Made by a program: the position numbers and the translations under genes. DNA of 64,000 bases, from the NCBI RefSeq assembly GCF_036320965.1, contig NC_092289.1, positions 22,865,278 through 22,929,277 of the forward strand, written 5' to 3'. This DNA is from Panulirus ornatus. Taxonomy: Eukaryota; Arthropoda; Malacostraca; Decapoda; Palinuridae. The first letter of the stretch is position 1, and each line of letters opens with the position of its first letter. The notes beneath the pieces are model-generated. The model searched no databases and had not been told where the DNA came from. It saw only the letters and a list, made by a program, of their open reading frames with translations. Below are positions 22,711 to 36,015 of this stretch, one piece after another.

Positions 22711-23734
22711 AGGGGAGTAAGGTAATAGTGGGTAATTGTGAGGAAGGAACCCATCACATGAAGAACTGTTATAATATCTATAACAAAAGGCTATAACTTG
22801 CATCTACCTGATGTCATGGGGTCTACATTCTAGTCATAAACCATCACACAGCAGATAACGATAATGATCATTACGAAACATTCTTCCACCATCGTAGACA
22901 TCATTACCCACCAAGTAGAACCGAACAAAGCCCATCAACCTTCACCTGACAAATACTACCATTCAATATAACCTAAAATCAGTTTCTGAACTACTGTCTT
23001 CATCTTACAAGATCAAACCATGAGATTTTTTCCTTTCCTTTACAAAGTGATTTTAACAAATTTTCCATCCTCAATATTTACCAGAACGTTATAAACTTTC
23101 GCAAAGGCCTTCTCCCTCTAAAGGAGCCCACATTTCCCTGCTACTGGGAGTAGCACAGCTTTGGGTTGAAGGAGCTTATAGAAAGAGGTCCTGAGCATAA
23201 TTAAGCCAACAGATTACAACAGAATCAGTCTACAGACATATGCAAATTATCTTCGCAAGCCTATTACTTAACTGCTTCATTCGTCCAGTCATTAGATCTT
23301 GAAGCCTTAGAGACAGTTCGCCCTAGTGGTAATGATGATCATCGCCAAATAATTACAATTAACGCATTAATTAGTGGTAAGTGATTCTTTAATTACAGTG
23401 ACTTTACTTTAGGATAATATTGCCTTGGTTTGCACTGGTTTTGCAGGATGATGATGATTTCCTTGTCGTATTCCATTGTCTTCTAATGGTAAAGTTAAAT
23501 AACTTAATTGTGGGTGAAATTCATTTGGTAATGTTGCAATCAACATTGCTGCTTCTTGTGTTAATATCAACATAATTTTTGTTCTTAGTAATGATATTCC
23601 AAACAACATAATCTGTTGGGGTTTTGAGGTGTTGGTAACGATTTTGCCTTGTGTGTTGGCAGTGATTCTACTCGTACCTGTAGCAGTAATGTTAACTTGT
23701 ATTTTCAACCAGTGTCTCTCCCTTGTGTTGGCAG
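22711..23734. other. AT-rich unique sequence
   Basis: The word cttgtgttggcagtgat occurs at about 23648 and again at 23721, a 73-base local duplication just before the exon candidate. No gene seen in the rest. Confidence 0.5.
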
Positions 23735-23850
23735 TGATGATGCACGGCGGAGGGGGAGAGAAAGCGGAGGGGGAGCCTCTTCACCCAACGAGACATCGAG
23801 ACCTTATCACGTACGACCACCAGGTCCTTGACGGCGAGATGTTCCTACAG
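23735..23850 (+). CDS. Candidate 116-nt internal exon, unknown protein
   Basis: The acceptor cagtgtctctcccttgtgttggcag ends at 23734. The donor is a textbook cag|gtaagt at 23851. The single open frame across it begins with a split codon and reads MMHGGGGEKAEGEPLHPTRH then RDLITYDHQVLDGEMFLQ: a Gly/Glu-rich start and a natural-looking end. GC and CpG content jump here compared with the AT-rich flanks. I do not recognise the family. The acceptor-like motif is duplicated 73 bases upstream, so the left border could differ. This is the best-bordered exon candidate in the window. Confidence 0.45.
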
Positions 23851-24910
23851 GTAAGTCCAGACTCCACGTTCCATGTCGTCCTCGGATAGGGAAGGAGGGG
23901 GAGGGGGAGGCAGGGGCTCTGGGAAGGGAGTGTACGAGAGATGGGGTGGAAGGAGGAAGGAGATCTTGATGGGGTTTTCCTAGAGTAGGAAGGGAGAGAC
24001 CTTCAAAGGAAGGGACTTCACAGAAGTGTCCCTTCTGAGTGAAGGGAGAAGGACCTGAAGGATTCCAGGGCAGTCCTCTCGTGTTGAGGATGAGGGTATC
24101 GTGACTAATATCCAGTATGTCCTTCACTGGTGACTTAAATGTTATGGAAAGGGAAAGAAAGGCGGACCCAAGAGTATCCCTTGCAGCACCCCATCACTGT
24201 TTCCCCGGCAGCAGGAAGGAGTCGGGGAGTTAGGGGGACTCGCGACGCAAGTGTTTCCTTCAGTACGTTAACCTTCACCACAAAAGATCCACTGACTTGA
24301 GACTGTTGTGATACGTGGCAATATTTCACCTGGACAAAGATTATTTTATGCGATGTGTTAAGACTAGGAAGACATACAGTCTGGCCTCGTATTAGATTTA
24401 TTTTATGTACACGTAAAGCTTTTTATTTTCGTCCGCTTCCAAGACTAGGTGACACGTCCTCGCAAATCTCTGCTGCTTTCTTTTCCGAGGGGAAAGGTTA
24501 ATTCAGTTTTTCTTAAGATGAAAAAGAGGAGAGGGGCTACAGAGTTACTTAAAGAAATCATATATAAGATTGAACTCGCGAGTATACTTTCTTTTTCACT
24601 AAAGATTTATACTTTTTGTAGACAGAATCACATACAAATATACATTATAAGATCTAAACTTATATTCAGACGAGTATATGAATTCAAAGACATCCGGAAT
24701 AAGAAATAATATTCTTAAGAATTCGTGACATTTTGATCCTATTATTCAGGCAAATGATTATATGTCCTTTTTTTTCCATCGTGTGCACCACATATAAGAC
24801 TGTTCGCGTGTACTGCAAATTGCCAACTTATCCAGCTTTGTTTTTTTCTCCCAGTCTGAACTCTTACAGGACAAAGAATTTTCAGAAGACGTGAGTTACT
24901 TCAACATGCG

Positions 24911-24913
<3 letters not shown>
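23851..24913. other. Unique sequence, G-rich then AT-rich
   Basis: G-rich to about 24060 (gggagggggagggggagg at 23890), AT-rich after 24420. No further exon recognised. Confidence 0.5.

Positions 24914-24965
<52 letters not shown>
24914..24965. repeat. (TG)25 microsatellite
   Basis: Perfect TG tract. Confidence 0.98.
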
Positions 24966-24990
24966 CACTGTCTTAGTGATAATACTTAAT

Positions 24991-24991
<1 letters not shown>

Positions 24992-25068
<77 letters not shown>
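24992..25068. repeat. (CT)38 microsatellite
   Basis: Perfect CT tract 27 bases after the TG tract. Confidence 0.98.
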
Positions 25069-25071
<3 letters not shown>

Positions 25072-26203
25072 GTAGTTCAAAGGCTGACGAGCAGCCACCG
25101 TCCTGTGCTGATGTTCGCCTGGGTATCAGGATGAGTGACGGCTGCAATGTTAGCCAGCACTTCAGTGACTGTCAAGTTTCACTCCTTTGGCCTAGGTTGT
25201 TGCACACACATTCAGTCATCAGACATACCACCTCTTCATGTGACCCATAAAACTTCATCACACGATCTTGTAATCATTCGTAAGTCATTATCCATCTCTC
25301 ATCATCTATACTGCTTGCCCATGTTCTTATTGCTTGAATTACCTTCTCACAGTTAAGTAGTTAGGTAGTAACATTTAGCAAAGGTTTAGTGATATGAAAA
25401 ACCTATAAAACGTACTAGATCTGTTATACGATTTTGGTAATTACACATGATCACTTCCGTGATAGTATTTTCATTCACTGTTCAAATTTATCGTTTCATC
25501 CAACACCACAGCTGCTCTAAGGCTTTACAATAACCCATCGTGAACGAAACATTTTCGAATAACTAAATTTCTATGTGTAAAAAGAAAAAAATATCAGAAG
25601 CTGCACACTTGCAGTGAGTCTGTTTCGTAAATATAACTAAAAAAAAAATGTTTATATGTTGTGCACTGAAGAGACACATGGCCAAACCAGTCTAAGAAAT
25701 CAATACAGTAAACAGATAGATATTTTGAAAATCATAAACTTTTTTATGATATATTTAAGTAATTCTGAGTCTTTTAGGAATGGTTGTTTGTCTTGTGTTG
25801 AACAGAGACATTCCCTCACGCTACCAGCCAATAGTGATCCTCCGCCTTAAAGCGTTACATTAGTGTGTCTCGATCTCATCTGGTTGTATGAGGCTGACAT
25901 CTCATTCATGAGGGCCAAACCTGTCCTGTCCTGTAACCTGCCTACATAAATGGACAATCGGAATATGAGGTGTCTTAGCAGGCGAGGGATGGGGGGTTAG
26001 AGGGGGAAATCACGTGATGCCTAAGTAGGGGATTTATTTAGGGAAATTTGCTTGGAAAGGGGATTGGGCTATAGGGTCTGCATGGGGGATTTATGTAGGA
26101 GGACGGACTTACGGGGTGGGGGAGGTGGGGAAATTTAAGGGGGAGGGTTGAGTTCTCGTGGTGGGGGAAGGGGACTAGTGGGTGGCAACTTGGGTATGAG
26201 AGT
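25069..26203. other. Unique sequence, no gene seen
   Basis: AT-rich to 25900, then G-rich ggggatttatgtagg-type sequence at 25980-26200 with loosely repeated gggggat words. Confidence 0.5.
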
Positions 26204-26255
26204 GGCCTGCTGGGGAGGCCTGCTGGGGAGGCCTGCTGGGGTGGCCTGCTGGGGA
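26204..26255. repeat. 13-bp minisatellite, 4 copies
   Basis: Unit cctgctggggagg, one copy with ggtgg. Confidence 0.93.
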
Positions 26256-27154
26256 GACACGGTGGGTGAACATACCATCAGGTGGACTTGGGTGACTTCC
26301 GTTGGGACTTGCTAAGGAACTTGCCCTTGTATGGATGACATTAATTATATGAATTATGTTAGACTGAATTACATTAAACAGCGTTGGGCATTACTACAAG
26401 TTATCTATATAGTTTTCGTAGAGAATATGATTAGTCTTCAACTTTAGTGTTAACACAAAGTGTTAAACTATAGAGCGGAACCTTGGCTGTATAATTGTCA
26501 GGGTGTAGTCGTCAGGGTGTAGTCATTAAGGTGTAGTCGTCAGTGTAAGCAAATCATGGGCTAAGAATGAATGAGGTGTAGCGCTGAATCCACTTTAAGT
26601 TCATTGGATTCAAAAAGTAACATATCATTACCATCACGCTCGTTAACCAGGACATGCTCGTTACCCATCACCACTTAAGTGTTTACTATACTTCTTACGT
26701 AGGTTAGAATATCATCTTGCCCTGTTTATGCTTCTATATACATCTTTACTGTCTCTGTTCATGTCTTTACAATTCTACACAATCTTCATCATTCCATATA
26801 CATATTTTGCTTCTATACAAGTCTTTATGCTTCTACCAAAGTCTTTATAAATGTTTCTTTTCTTCTTGTATGATTTTTTTTTCTATCTTGAGGAAGTATA
26901 TAGATGAGCGTTCTCCTTGTTCCTCGTGTGGGTGAGATATATTGATTGGTATCAACTCCACCAGGACACGACCCCTGGTCCATCGCTCTGGTTCTTGTGA
27001 TTCCTTGAGGAGTTGATAGTCGGGATGATTCCCCCGACAGACTGCACATCAAGGAAGACAGTATGAAGGTACCTTCGCTAACTGTCCCCTCCGGGAATGC
27101 CTTCCAGAACTTCCTGTCTACTCAACTCTCCTCAACTGACTATACTTAGGAATC
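26256..27154. other. AT-rich unique sequence
   Basis: Short repeats gtcagggtgtagtc at 26497-26545. An inverted pair atcaactcc (about 26950) / ggagttgat (about 27010) could form a stem. No gene seen. Confidence 0.45.
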
Positions 27155-27700
27155 TTGACTTTGACTTGTCTGACGTTCCATGGCAAAGCATCCCACTTCC
27201 TGCGAGGGATTTGCGTTGCGAGGATCTTCCTCATCCCTGAATCTCCCTCACCCTCCTTACCTCCTCTCTCCTCCTTTCCCGTTCGTAAGGCCCTCCCCAC
27301 GCGCCCCCCTGACCGCCCCTCCCTTCCAGCACCCTATGAGCCCTCATGGCCACCGCCCAGCACCCGTCATCTGCAGGGGGTGGTAGCAGGGTGGCGCTCA
27401 TTGAGACATCATGTGGGATTAAGCCCCACATGTCGCCTGCCCTCACCAAACGATATATCAGGAGATCGCGTGCCATGCTTCCTCCACCACCCCCACCACA
27501 CACCACGTGCCAGGCCCGGCCCCAGGGTATATCCCAGACCGATTTTACGGACGGTATGATTATCGACGCTCAGTACGGAGAGGAGGGGGGTCGACCAGCA
27601 CACAACAACTGCCCCCTCCTCCTCCTCCTCCTCCTGCTACTCCCCTCCCTTCCCCCAAGCACTCTTTCCCCCCACCCTCACTCCCTCCGCTAAGAATATA
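27155..27700 (+). other. C-rich segment with overlapping open frames
   Basis: Three top-strand frames of 68-134 codons overlap in C/T-rich DNA. One contains the natural-looking PGYIPDRFYGRYDYRRS (about 27516-27570), followed by Pro runs coded by cctcctcct. Composition alone can explain the openness; I assign no gene. Confidence 0.3.

Positions 27701-29365
<1,665 letters not shown>

Positions 29366-29434
<69 letters not shown>
29366..29434. repeat. (CT)34 microsatellite
   Basis: Perfect CT tract. Confidence 0.98.
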
Positions 29435-29436
<2 letters not shown>

Positions 29437-29776
29437 GTGATCACCACAACGAACACACAACACCTATGGGATGTACAACAGAAGTCATCGCCCTCAGAAA
29501 TGAGCCTTGCTCACCCGATCATTGAAACACTCATGTTTCTTTATCCTGTTTCACGTGTGAAGGATGTGTTTCCAGGTATCCTATGTCCTCTCCTCTCCTT
29601 CCTTCCTTCCTTCCTCACCTGCTGTAATTATCCCAAGATATTAGCACCTTCTCGCCCTCAACCCTTTAATTTCACTGTTCTATTTCCGTCGCGTGAAAGG
29701 CAATTCTGTGTATCCAGTATGGAGATTATTTCCAGTTCTGGTGTCTGGAACTGATTAAATTATTCCACTGATGCTG

Positions 29777-29778
<2 letters not shown>
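29435..29778. other. Unique sequence with a 105-codon open frame
   Basis: The frame from 29437 to 29754 contains MSLAHPIIETLMFLYPVSRV and a possible donor (tttccag|gtatcc at about 29575). It shows no recognisable domain and includes a (TTCC)n stretch. Confidence 0.3.

Positions 29779-29859
<81 letters not shown>
29779..29859. repeat. (AT)40 microsatellite
   Basis: Perfect AT tract. Confidence 0.98.
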
Positions 29860-29861
<2 letters not shown>

Positions 29862-30236
29862 GAGTGTATATTTCTGTGAGATTATTCCGCTATATGAAGG
29901 CAGTAGGGTCAGGTCATGACCGCTGAGATGTGCCTTGGTGGTCACCACACTCCTCCGAGAAGGTCTGGGGCATAGAAATGCAATACCACAAGGAAGACCT
30001 CGGGTTCATGTGTGGGGCAGGAATAGATATCAGTTATCATTCCGTTGGTCATCTTGGTTGACCTTTATCATCTCTTAAGGGGGTAAAGTAGGAAAGCTAC
30101 TTTGTAGTATAATAGCCAGAGTCAAACAAAAGACAACAGCTGACACAAGGTGATCTAAATCAGGTAAACAAACAAAAGACAAACGGAGTGACAAACAGGA
30201 TAATAAGACTATGATGAATTTACAGACAAGAAAGAT
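29860..30236. other. Unique sequence, no gene seen
   Basis: Mixed composition; aaacaaaagacaa words recur at 30125-30185. Confidence 0.5.

Positions 30237-30273
<37 letters not shown>
30237..30273. repeat. (CAGA)9 microsatellite
   Basis: Perfect ACAG tetranucleotide tract. Confidence 0.97.
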
Positions 30274-30796
30274 AATGTGTCCTTGAGATTCTTGTAACAC
30301 ATTCCGTCAAGATAACGATAGTGATCCACATCATATCTCTCTATAATCTTCTCTCCCTCATACACGAGAAAAGAAATCGATTACCTCAAAATGGGTCAGA
30401 AAACAGGAGTGTCCACAGCACATCTTAGATGATCATCCTTGGGTCTAAAAAACCTTTAAAAAGTGAAGGAATGAGCTACTGTACCATAACACTGAATTAA
30501 TAATAAAAAAAAGGGAGGTAGAAAACAGCGCGTGATAAATATAAATATATTTCTTTATAGCGTTCGTAAGGGATAATCTCTCTCTTTACCCGCAGGCCAG
30601 ATGCCAGGACTGGTTAATGCGGTGTGACAAGGATATATTCTTCTGTGAACGTTAAATAAGAAGTCCCCAATGACTAAAATTTTATGCAAGAATTTCATAA
30701 TTTGGGTCGTATAGGTCGACTCACAAGGGGCTCAGGTGAATGTACATGTACATTAAGAGTTAAGGAAGAAATGCTGTGTATACTCTTAAACATTTG
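30274..30796. other. AT-rich unique sequence
   Basis: No gene seen. Confidence 0.5.
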
Positions 30797-30803
30797 TCAC
30801 ACA

Positions 30804-30853
<50 letters not shown>
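30797..30853. repeat. (CA)28 microsatellite
   Basis: One interruption (accc) near the left end. Confidence 0.97.
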
Positions 30854-30857
<4 letters not shown>

Positions 30858-30859
30858 AG

Positions 30860-30933
30860 CCTTCGTTAATGCAGTGGGTAGTCTTACCATGAAGCTATTT
30901 AGCCGGCCAGGGTTCGAATCCTGGACAGGGCAG
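30860..30933 (+). ncRNA. tRNA-like sequence, possible SINE head or tRNA relic
   Basis: A perfect Pol III B-box word GGTTCGAATCC lies at 30911-30921, with a self-complementary surround (ccagg...cctgg). Some 40 bases upstream, gttaatgcagtgggtagtc recalls an A box. A complete cloverleaf does not fold by eye, so this is a tRNA-derived element or relic rather than an active tRNA gene. Confidence 0.35.
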
Positions 30934-31849
30934 CCGGCTCACAGCCAACCCAATTGTTCAACCACTCGTTTGAAAGTGACACAAGATTATTCTTATGATT
31001 ACTATTTGTGTATCTGGCGGAGAGAGTCATGCACTCGTGTTGTCCCGTCTCTTAATATTATGTATCTGTACGATGTCATTCATATACATATATATATTAG
31101 CCTAAGCTTGGTACCCGTTTATCTACCAACCCCGGAAAGGAGACAAACAGCTGGGCTGGCTGTGGGCCGACTACCGTATCCAGAATTGTACAAAGATCAA
31201 GAGAAGACGTAACAGAAACTTGAGTCCACTTTTCGGACTTTTTGGACAATGGAATAATCTACCATTAGACACTGTCGAAGGAAAGACTGAGTTCATTTGT
31301 ATCATAACTTGAGCAATACATTGACGAGTCTGTGTATCATTAAATAAGACTCTTTAATACGACAGTATAATATATGAGCGTAATCCATCTTTACTTTAAA
31401 GATTAATGGTTAAAGCATATCCTCCTAGAGCATCCGGTGGCTGAGATTCGAGCAATTTTTCTTTTCATCATTCTTTCCTGCAAAATGTCCTTCATAGTAT
31501 ACTTTCTTTGTACAACGCAGCGTTCCTTCAGTGTCATGTTCCTGCTAATTACGATGCCGGAGGTAGTGTTGGGTGGGGATGATTCTTCTACTTTGCTCTC
31601 ACGTCTCGATCCATATATACACAAGAATATAGGCTGCTATTACTGTCCTCAGACACACAGCACACAACCTTGTACTTGTACTATCCTAAGTACGTGCTTC
31701 TCCCACGTACAAACTTCATTCCTTAATCCTAATCCCAGTTCGAATCCCATTCTCCATGGGAGTTGCGGCACACCATGAAATATAATCATTGGCCATCAAA
31801 TTTCCAGGAATAGCTGGTGATCGTCCTGGGAATATTCTGATATTTTCGA

Positions 31850-31851
<2 letters not shown>
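30934..31851. other. AT-rich unique sequence
   Basis: No gene seen. agttcgaatcccattctccatggga at about 31738 is a second T-arm-like word without an A box. Confidence 0.45.

Positions 31852-31913
<62 letters not shown>
31852..31913. repeat. (TG)31 microsatellite
   Basis: Perfect TG tract. Confidence 0.98.
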
Positions 31914-31915
<2 letters not shown>

Positions 31916-32040
31916 GTGAGGGTAACGCAGTGTGGCGGTAATGAGAAGGTCGGAGTCGGTGTGATTCTGATGGATGGGCGGCGGGTTGCGTGGCCAGGTC
32001 TCCCTTGGTTCTCTAGCATTATAGGGATTATATCAGGACG

Positions 32041-32203
32041 ACACCACCACCATCACCACCACCATCACCATCACCATCACCATCACTATCACTATCACCA
32101 TCACCACCACCATCACCATCACCATCACCATCACTATCACTATCACCATCACCATCACCATCACTATCACTATCACCATCACCACCACCATCACCACCCA
32201 TCA
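32041..32203. repeat. CAC/CAT/TAT hexanucleotide-type array
   Basis: caccatcaccatcactatcac patterns in higher-order order. The blocks catcactatcactatcacc recur at about 32080, 32128 and 32160, a period near 40 bases. The His/Tyr-rich peptide read through it is an artefact. Confidence 0.95.
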
Positions 32204-32332
32204 CACACATACTTCACGACCAAGCTATTCGCGACCTTCCAACATACGACTCCCTTTCCGACGGACGGTAACATTTTTTGGAGTTGTAACATGCCTCATG
32301 ATACGAAGCCACTTACGACGCCTGGTTGTGCC

Positions 32333-32640
32333 TTTCAAACGACACCCACGCCACCTGGGGCGTTCCGACACGCCTTTATACTATACCCACGCCATCTGGG
32401 GCGTTCCGACACGCCTTTATACTATACCCACGCCATCTGGGGCGCTGCAACACGCATTCATGCGACACAGGACATTCCGACACGCCCTTGTCTTATGACA
32501 CTGCCATCCAGGACTCTTCAACACGCCATCAAACCACGACCAGGTCACTCCGACACGCCCGTCAGACACACACAACACCCTGGTCATACTCACATGTCCA
32601 TGATTCACAACACGCCACCTGGGGCACTCATACACGCCCT
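32333..32640. repeat. Degenerate CACGCCATCTGGGGCG minisatellite
   Basis: Two near-identical copies of a 45-bp unit (ccatctggggcgttccgaca plus cgcctttatactatacccacg) at 32348-32440. Decayed copies retaining cgacacgcc and cacctggggc extend to 32640. Confidence 0.88.
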
Positions 32641-32680
32641 CATGACCTGGGACATGTGTCTGTGTGTATACAAAAATATG

Positions 32681-32684
<4 letters not shown>

Positions 32685-32744
<60 letters not shown>
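32685..32744. repeat. (TG)30 microsatellite
   Basis: Perfect TG tract. Confidence 0.98.
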
Positions 32745-32748
<4 letters not shown>

Positions 32749-33037
32749 AACGTATGTAAACCCTGATAGAAATATTGAGTGTGAAAATTCCAAGCATATC
32801 TGACCAGTTAGCCAAAGAGGACGAATCCCGAAGCCAGCAAAGCCACATTACGTCACAGTCCGGATACCAGTGTCGCAATGACCATAAAGTACCCCAGTAT
32901 AACACTGTGTGGCAACCTCACTCGCATGCTTCCTTCATATAAGGATTATTTCTATTTTTTCTTAATCTCATGCCTCAGGCAACACAGGACGCTACATTTC
33001 GATTGGTTGTTCTGTTCTTTCCAGGTTCTCATTGGCC

Positions 33038-33192
<155 letters not shown>

Positions 33193-33374
33193 AAATTTTG
33201 ATGAAAGACTGATTAGAAATACTTCTCAGTACTGATCAATGGGGTAACGAGGCTCAAGGTGAGCATGATCAACATTGTTACTGCTAATTGATCAAACGAT
33301 GTAACCCAGTGATCCATGATAACAGTGACCTCCAACCACCAGTTTACTCCTGATAATTGCCTCAGCCAAGCCCT

Positions 33375-33620
33375 CCAGTGTCTTGGCACCTCCAATTGCA
33401 GATCCTCCAAAGTCCTGGGACCTTCAATTTCAGAACTTGTAAGACACTAGCACCTCCAATTCCAGACACTGTAGGATAACACCCCCTCCAATTTCATGCC
33501 CTCCAAGATACCGCCCTTAATTCCAGACTCTCTAAACTACCACTTCGAATTTCAGCCCCTCCATGATACCCCCTCCAATTTCAGACCCTCCAAAATACCA
33601 TCACCTCCAATTTCGGTACC
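33375..33620. repeat. Degenerate CCTCCAATTTCAG minisatellite
   Basis: About eight copies of a 30-36 base unit (ccctccaatttcagaccctcc, caaaatacca), each with several differences. Confidence 0.82.
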
Positions 33621-33794
33621 CCTTCGCGGTACATAATTTCCTCGCTATACCAACCCTCTGCCTCACTGTGAATCATCTCCCGGAAGCGTCTGTCATCGGG
33701 ATGAAGGATTGGTGATTGTGACCACCCGGCACGGAGATTGGAAGGCGGGTTCACATTCCTCATTTTCTTTTTTATTGGTACTTTCCTTATACAG

Positions 33795-33878
33795 TCGAGT
33801 CACGGAAGGTTTGGTCCGAGGAAGAGGAGATGGGGGAAGGAGGGTGGAACATGGGGTCCGTGTGATGCGACTATATGG
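33795..33878 (+). CDS. Weak candidate 84-nt exon, basic peptide
   Basis: A strong-looking acceptor (ttattggtactttccttatacag ends 33794). The open frame SSHGRFGPRKRRWGKEGGTW continues to a mediocre donor gtaggg at 33879. It is 28 codons, phase 0 at both ends. The purine-rich top strand may explain the openness. Confidence 0.22.
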
Positions 33879-34404
33879 GTAGGGAGGTCCTCCTTCAGGA
33901 GAGAGACTGGGTTCAGTGAGGTCTTCAGGTGTATATCCGAGGACACACCAGGGGCGTCTGCAGTAGGTTGGGGCAGTACTGTAAGCTCCTGCCACAGAGG
34001 ATTGATCCCCTTCACTCCCTTCGAAACCTTATCAGTGAGATGTTTGTGATCACGTACTGAACCAGTGGTTGAGAAATCTCCACTTCAGTTCCCCATCCAC
34101 GCTGAGCAAGTGTCATGTTTGTCAGTAAGTAATTATAACCACTTCTGGTCAGGCTAGACACACGTCGGGCCAGGCGGGCGTCCTCCTCCACCATCTGTCA
34201 TAGTTGGAGTCGAGGAATCACAGTTTGTTGTGGTGTCGTGTTCGGATCTAATAAAGCATCTACTGCCGATCGTCCAGTATCCTGACTAGTGCTCAACACG
34301 CAGAAGCATAATAAAGCAAGTAACTGGTGATTTATGTTTCGTGGGACCGTTCGCTGGTCATTGCACACGCGTCCATCTCTGACCTGGAGGGGCAGCAGGG
34401 ACCG
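33879..34404. other. Unique sequence, no gene seen
   Basis: Both strands carry 60-100 codon frames that overlap; none has a recognisable motif. Confidence 0.45.
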
Positions 34405-34412
34405 AGATGATG

Positions 34413-34444
<32 letters not shown>

Positions 34445-34485
34445 GATGAGGATGATGATGAGGATGATGATGATGAGGATGATGG
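34405..34485. repeat. (GAT)n imperfect triplet tract
   Basis: GAT with GGT and GAG variants; the minus strand reads poly-His. Confidence 0.95.
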
Positions 34486-34519
34486 TAGCCCGACACGATA
34501 TGATTCTTGAGGACGACAT

Positions 34520-34563
34520 CTTCTTCTTCCTCCTCCTCCACCTCCTCCTCCTCCTCCTCCTCC
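34520..34563. repeat. (TCC/TTC)n triplet tract
   Basis: Pure pyrimidine triplets directly before a possible splice acceptor at 34569. Confidence 0.95.
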
Positions 34564-34569
34564 GTGCAG

Positions 34570-34650
34570 GGCGACGGCGTCGCGTGCCTGCAGGAATCAA
34601 TCACTGGAGGGATGGTGTTCCGTGCGTCTGTATCGCAAAGTACCTGCTAA
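34570..34650 (+). CDS. Candidate 3'-terminal exon after a pyrimidine tract
   Basis: The 44-base TCC tract followed by gtgcag makes a strong acceptor ending at 34569. The phase-0 frame GDGVACLQESITGGMVFRAS continues VSQSTC and stops at TAA (34648). CpG-rich. Short, and no family recognised. The minus strand of the same DNA is open as well and becomes Glu-rich. Confidence 0.28.
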   Translation, partial: GDGVACLQESITGGMVFRASVSQSTC

Positions 34651-34857
34651 GTGTTGGCACCCACGCGCCTACCTCTTTGGTCACGAGAGGTGTGGGGGAG
34701 GGGAAGCACGTGTAGCGAGGCTGGTGGCGCGCACGTGTAGCAAGGCTGTTGGCGTGCAGGTACATACCAAAATGATACCTCCTACATGTTGTCTTCATAA
34801 CACAAAACCTTCAGGATACTTGAGGTAGGCCAGCCTCCTTCCACCCGCAGGAGTCTC

Positions 34858-34860
<3 letters not shown>

Positions 34861-34921
<61 letters not shown>
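34861..34921. repeat. (GA)30 microsatellite
   Basis: Perfect GA tract. Confidence 0.98.
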
Positions 34922-34924
<3 letters not shown>

Positions 34925-35384
34925 TACCTCTCTGGTCTGACCCATGGGGGAGAGACGTCTGAGGGCCGCGTGCAGGGAGGTGGTCGTGCTGGGCCGTCGT
35001 TGGATGTGCTCCTCAGGCAAACAGCTGACGCACATGGAAGTTAGCGTGCTCAGAGTGACGCGTACTGACGTCACAGGGAAAGATGGGATGCTGCTTCTGT
35101 GGCGGCGGCCGTCACGAGATGCTGGAGCCGCCGGGGACCAAACCGTGGCACAGCTGATCCTGTCATGCGGTGCGTCACGACACCCGAGCTGTCAACAGAC
35201 CTACCGGCCGCCCGCGACGCTGACCTCACCTGCCGGAAGGACACTTTCATTCATAACTTCCAGCACGCGCCTCACCCTCGCCTGGGGTCCCACGCGCCAC
35301 TTTGCTCACCACGACGGTGTCATCAGCAGACATAAGCATCTGTTTATGTCGCATGATTCCGGTAAAGCGATTATCCGATGACCT
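34922..35384. other. CpG-rich segment, open on both strands
   Basis: A 145-codon top-strand frame (34944-35381) and a second one (35099-35335) overlap. On the minus strand a short frame reads MLMSADDTVVVSKVARG, from about 35342 leftward. None has convincing splice borders. This may be part of a gene, but strand and frame cannot be decided. Confidence 0.3.
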
Positions 35385-35560
35385 CGAGTTCCGACAGAAC
35401 AGTGTTGTTGGATCCTACAGTATCTCAGGTTCCGTCAGAACAGTGGTACTGGATACGACAATGTCTCCTCTAATCCCGACAAAACACTGGGGTTAGATCC
35501 GACAGTATCTCCACAGAGTGCGACCGAAAAGTGGCATTGGATTCGACAGCATCTGCAAAA
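35385..35560. repeat. 44-bp minisatellite, about 4 copies
   Basis: Words gttccg(a/t)cagaacagt, ggat(c/a)c(t/g)acagtatctc recur at roughly 44-base spacing and decay to the right. Confidence 0.8.
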
Positions 35561-35871
35561 TATAAATTCCTCAGAAAGTTCAAGGCAAGTGGTTGGAAAC
35601 GTATATAAAATGAATTAGTTCTTTCGTTGGGTAGTGGAATTTCACGTCGGTGGCTTCAAGCAACGACGACAGGAGATAAGACGCGAGTGATTTCGATGTG
35701 TATTTTCCAGTTGGTGTTAAGACTCGCCACGGGTGTCCGCCCCTCCGCCAGCCGCCAGCCTGGACGAGGCACGAGTGACGTAGTAGCGTATAGTGTGAGT
35801 GAACGTCATCAAGGGGTGGCCCGGGGGGAACCTTCCGTGTGAGGCTGCACGTCAGATGAGGCACCGACGCC

Positions 35872-36015
35872 ATGAATACCTTGCATCTCCTGCTGGTGGC
35901 GAAGACGAGCTCGCACGCACCCGACCCTTACCGCATGCAACGTCCGCACGAACCCACCGCAGCCTGCGTGCCGCCGCTGCCCAAGGACACGCACACGCAC
36001 CGCACTTCCTGGTGA
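35872..36015 (+). CDS. Weak candidate small ORF in CpG-rich DNA
   Basis: The ATG at 35872 (context gacgccATGa) opens 47 codons starting MNTLHLLLVAKTSSHAPDPY, with a hydrophobic beginning, and stops at TGA 36013. The other two frames are also open for long stretches. The region from 35700 is GC- and CpG-rich, so a promoter or 5' exon is possible. Confidence 0.17.
   Translation: MNTLHLLLVAKTSSHAPDPYRMQRPHEPTAACVPPLPKDTHTHRTSW

Noticed and set aside
23409..23708. 99-codon minus-strand frame
   Set aside because: AT-rich and motif-free, and it overlaps the intron-like sequence before the plus-strand exon candidate.
30860..30933. Functional tRNA gene
   Set aside because: B box is perfect, but the acceptor and anticodon stems cannot be paired by eye.
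31853..32749. 298-codon open frame, the longest in the window
   Set aside because: Made of (TG)n, CAC/CAT array and a decayed minisatellite. His-rich by nucleotide composition only.
35280..35345. Minus-strand MLMSADDTVVVS resembling a reverse-transcriptase palm (xADD) motif
   Set aside because: Only four residues match, with Ser in place of the usual aromatic residue, and no other RT motifs lie up- or downstream.
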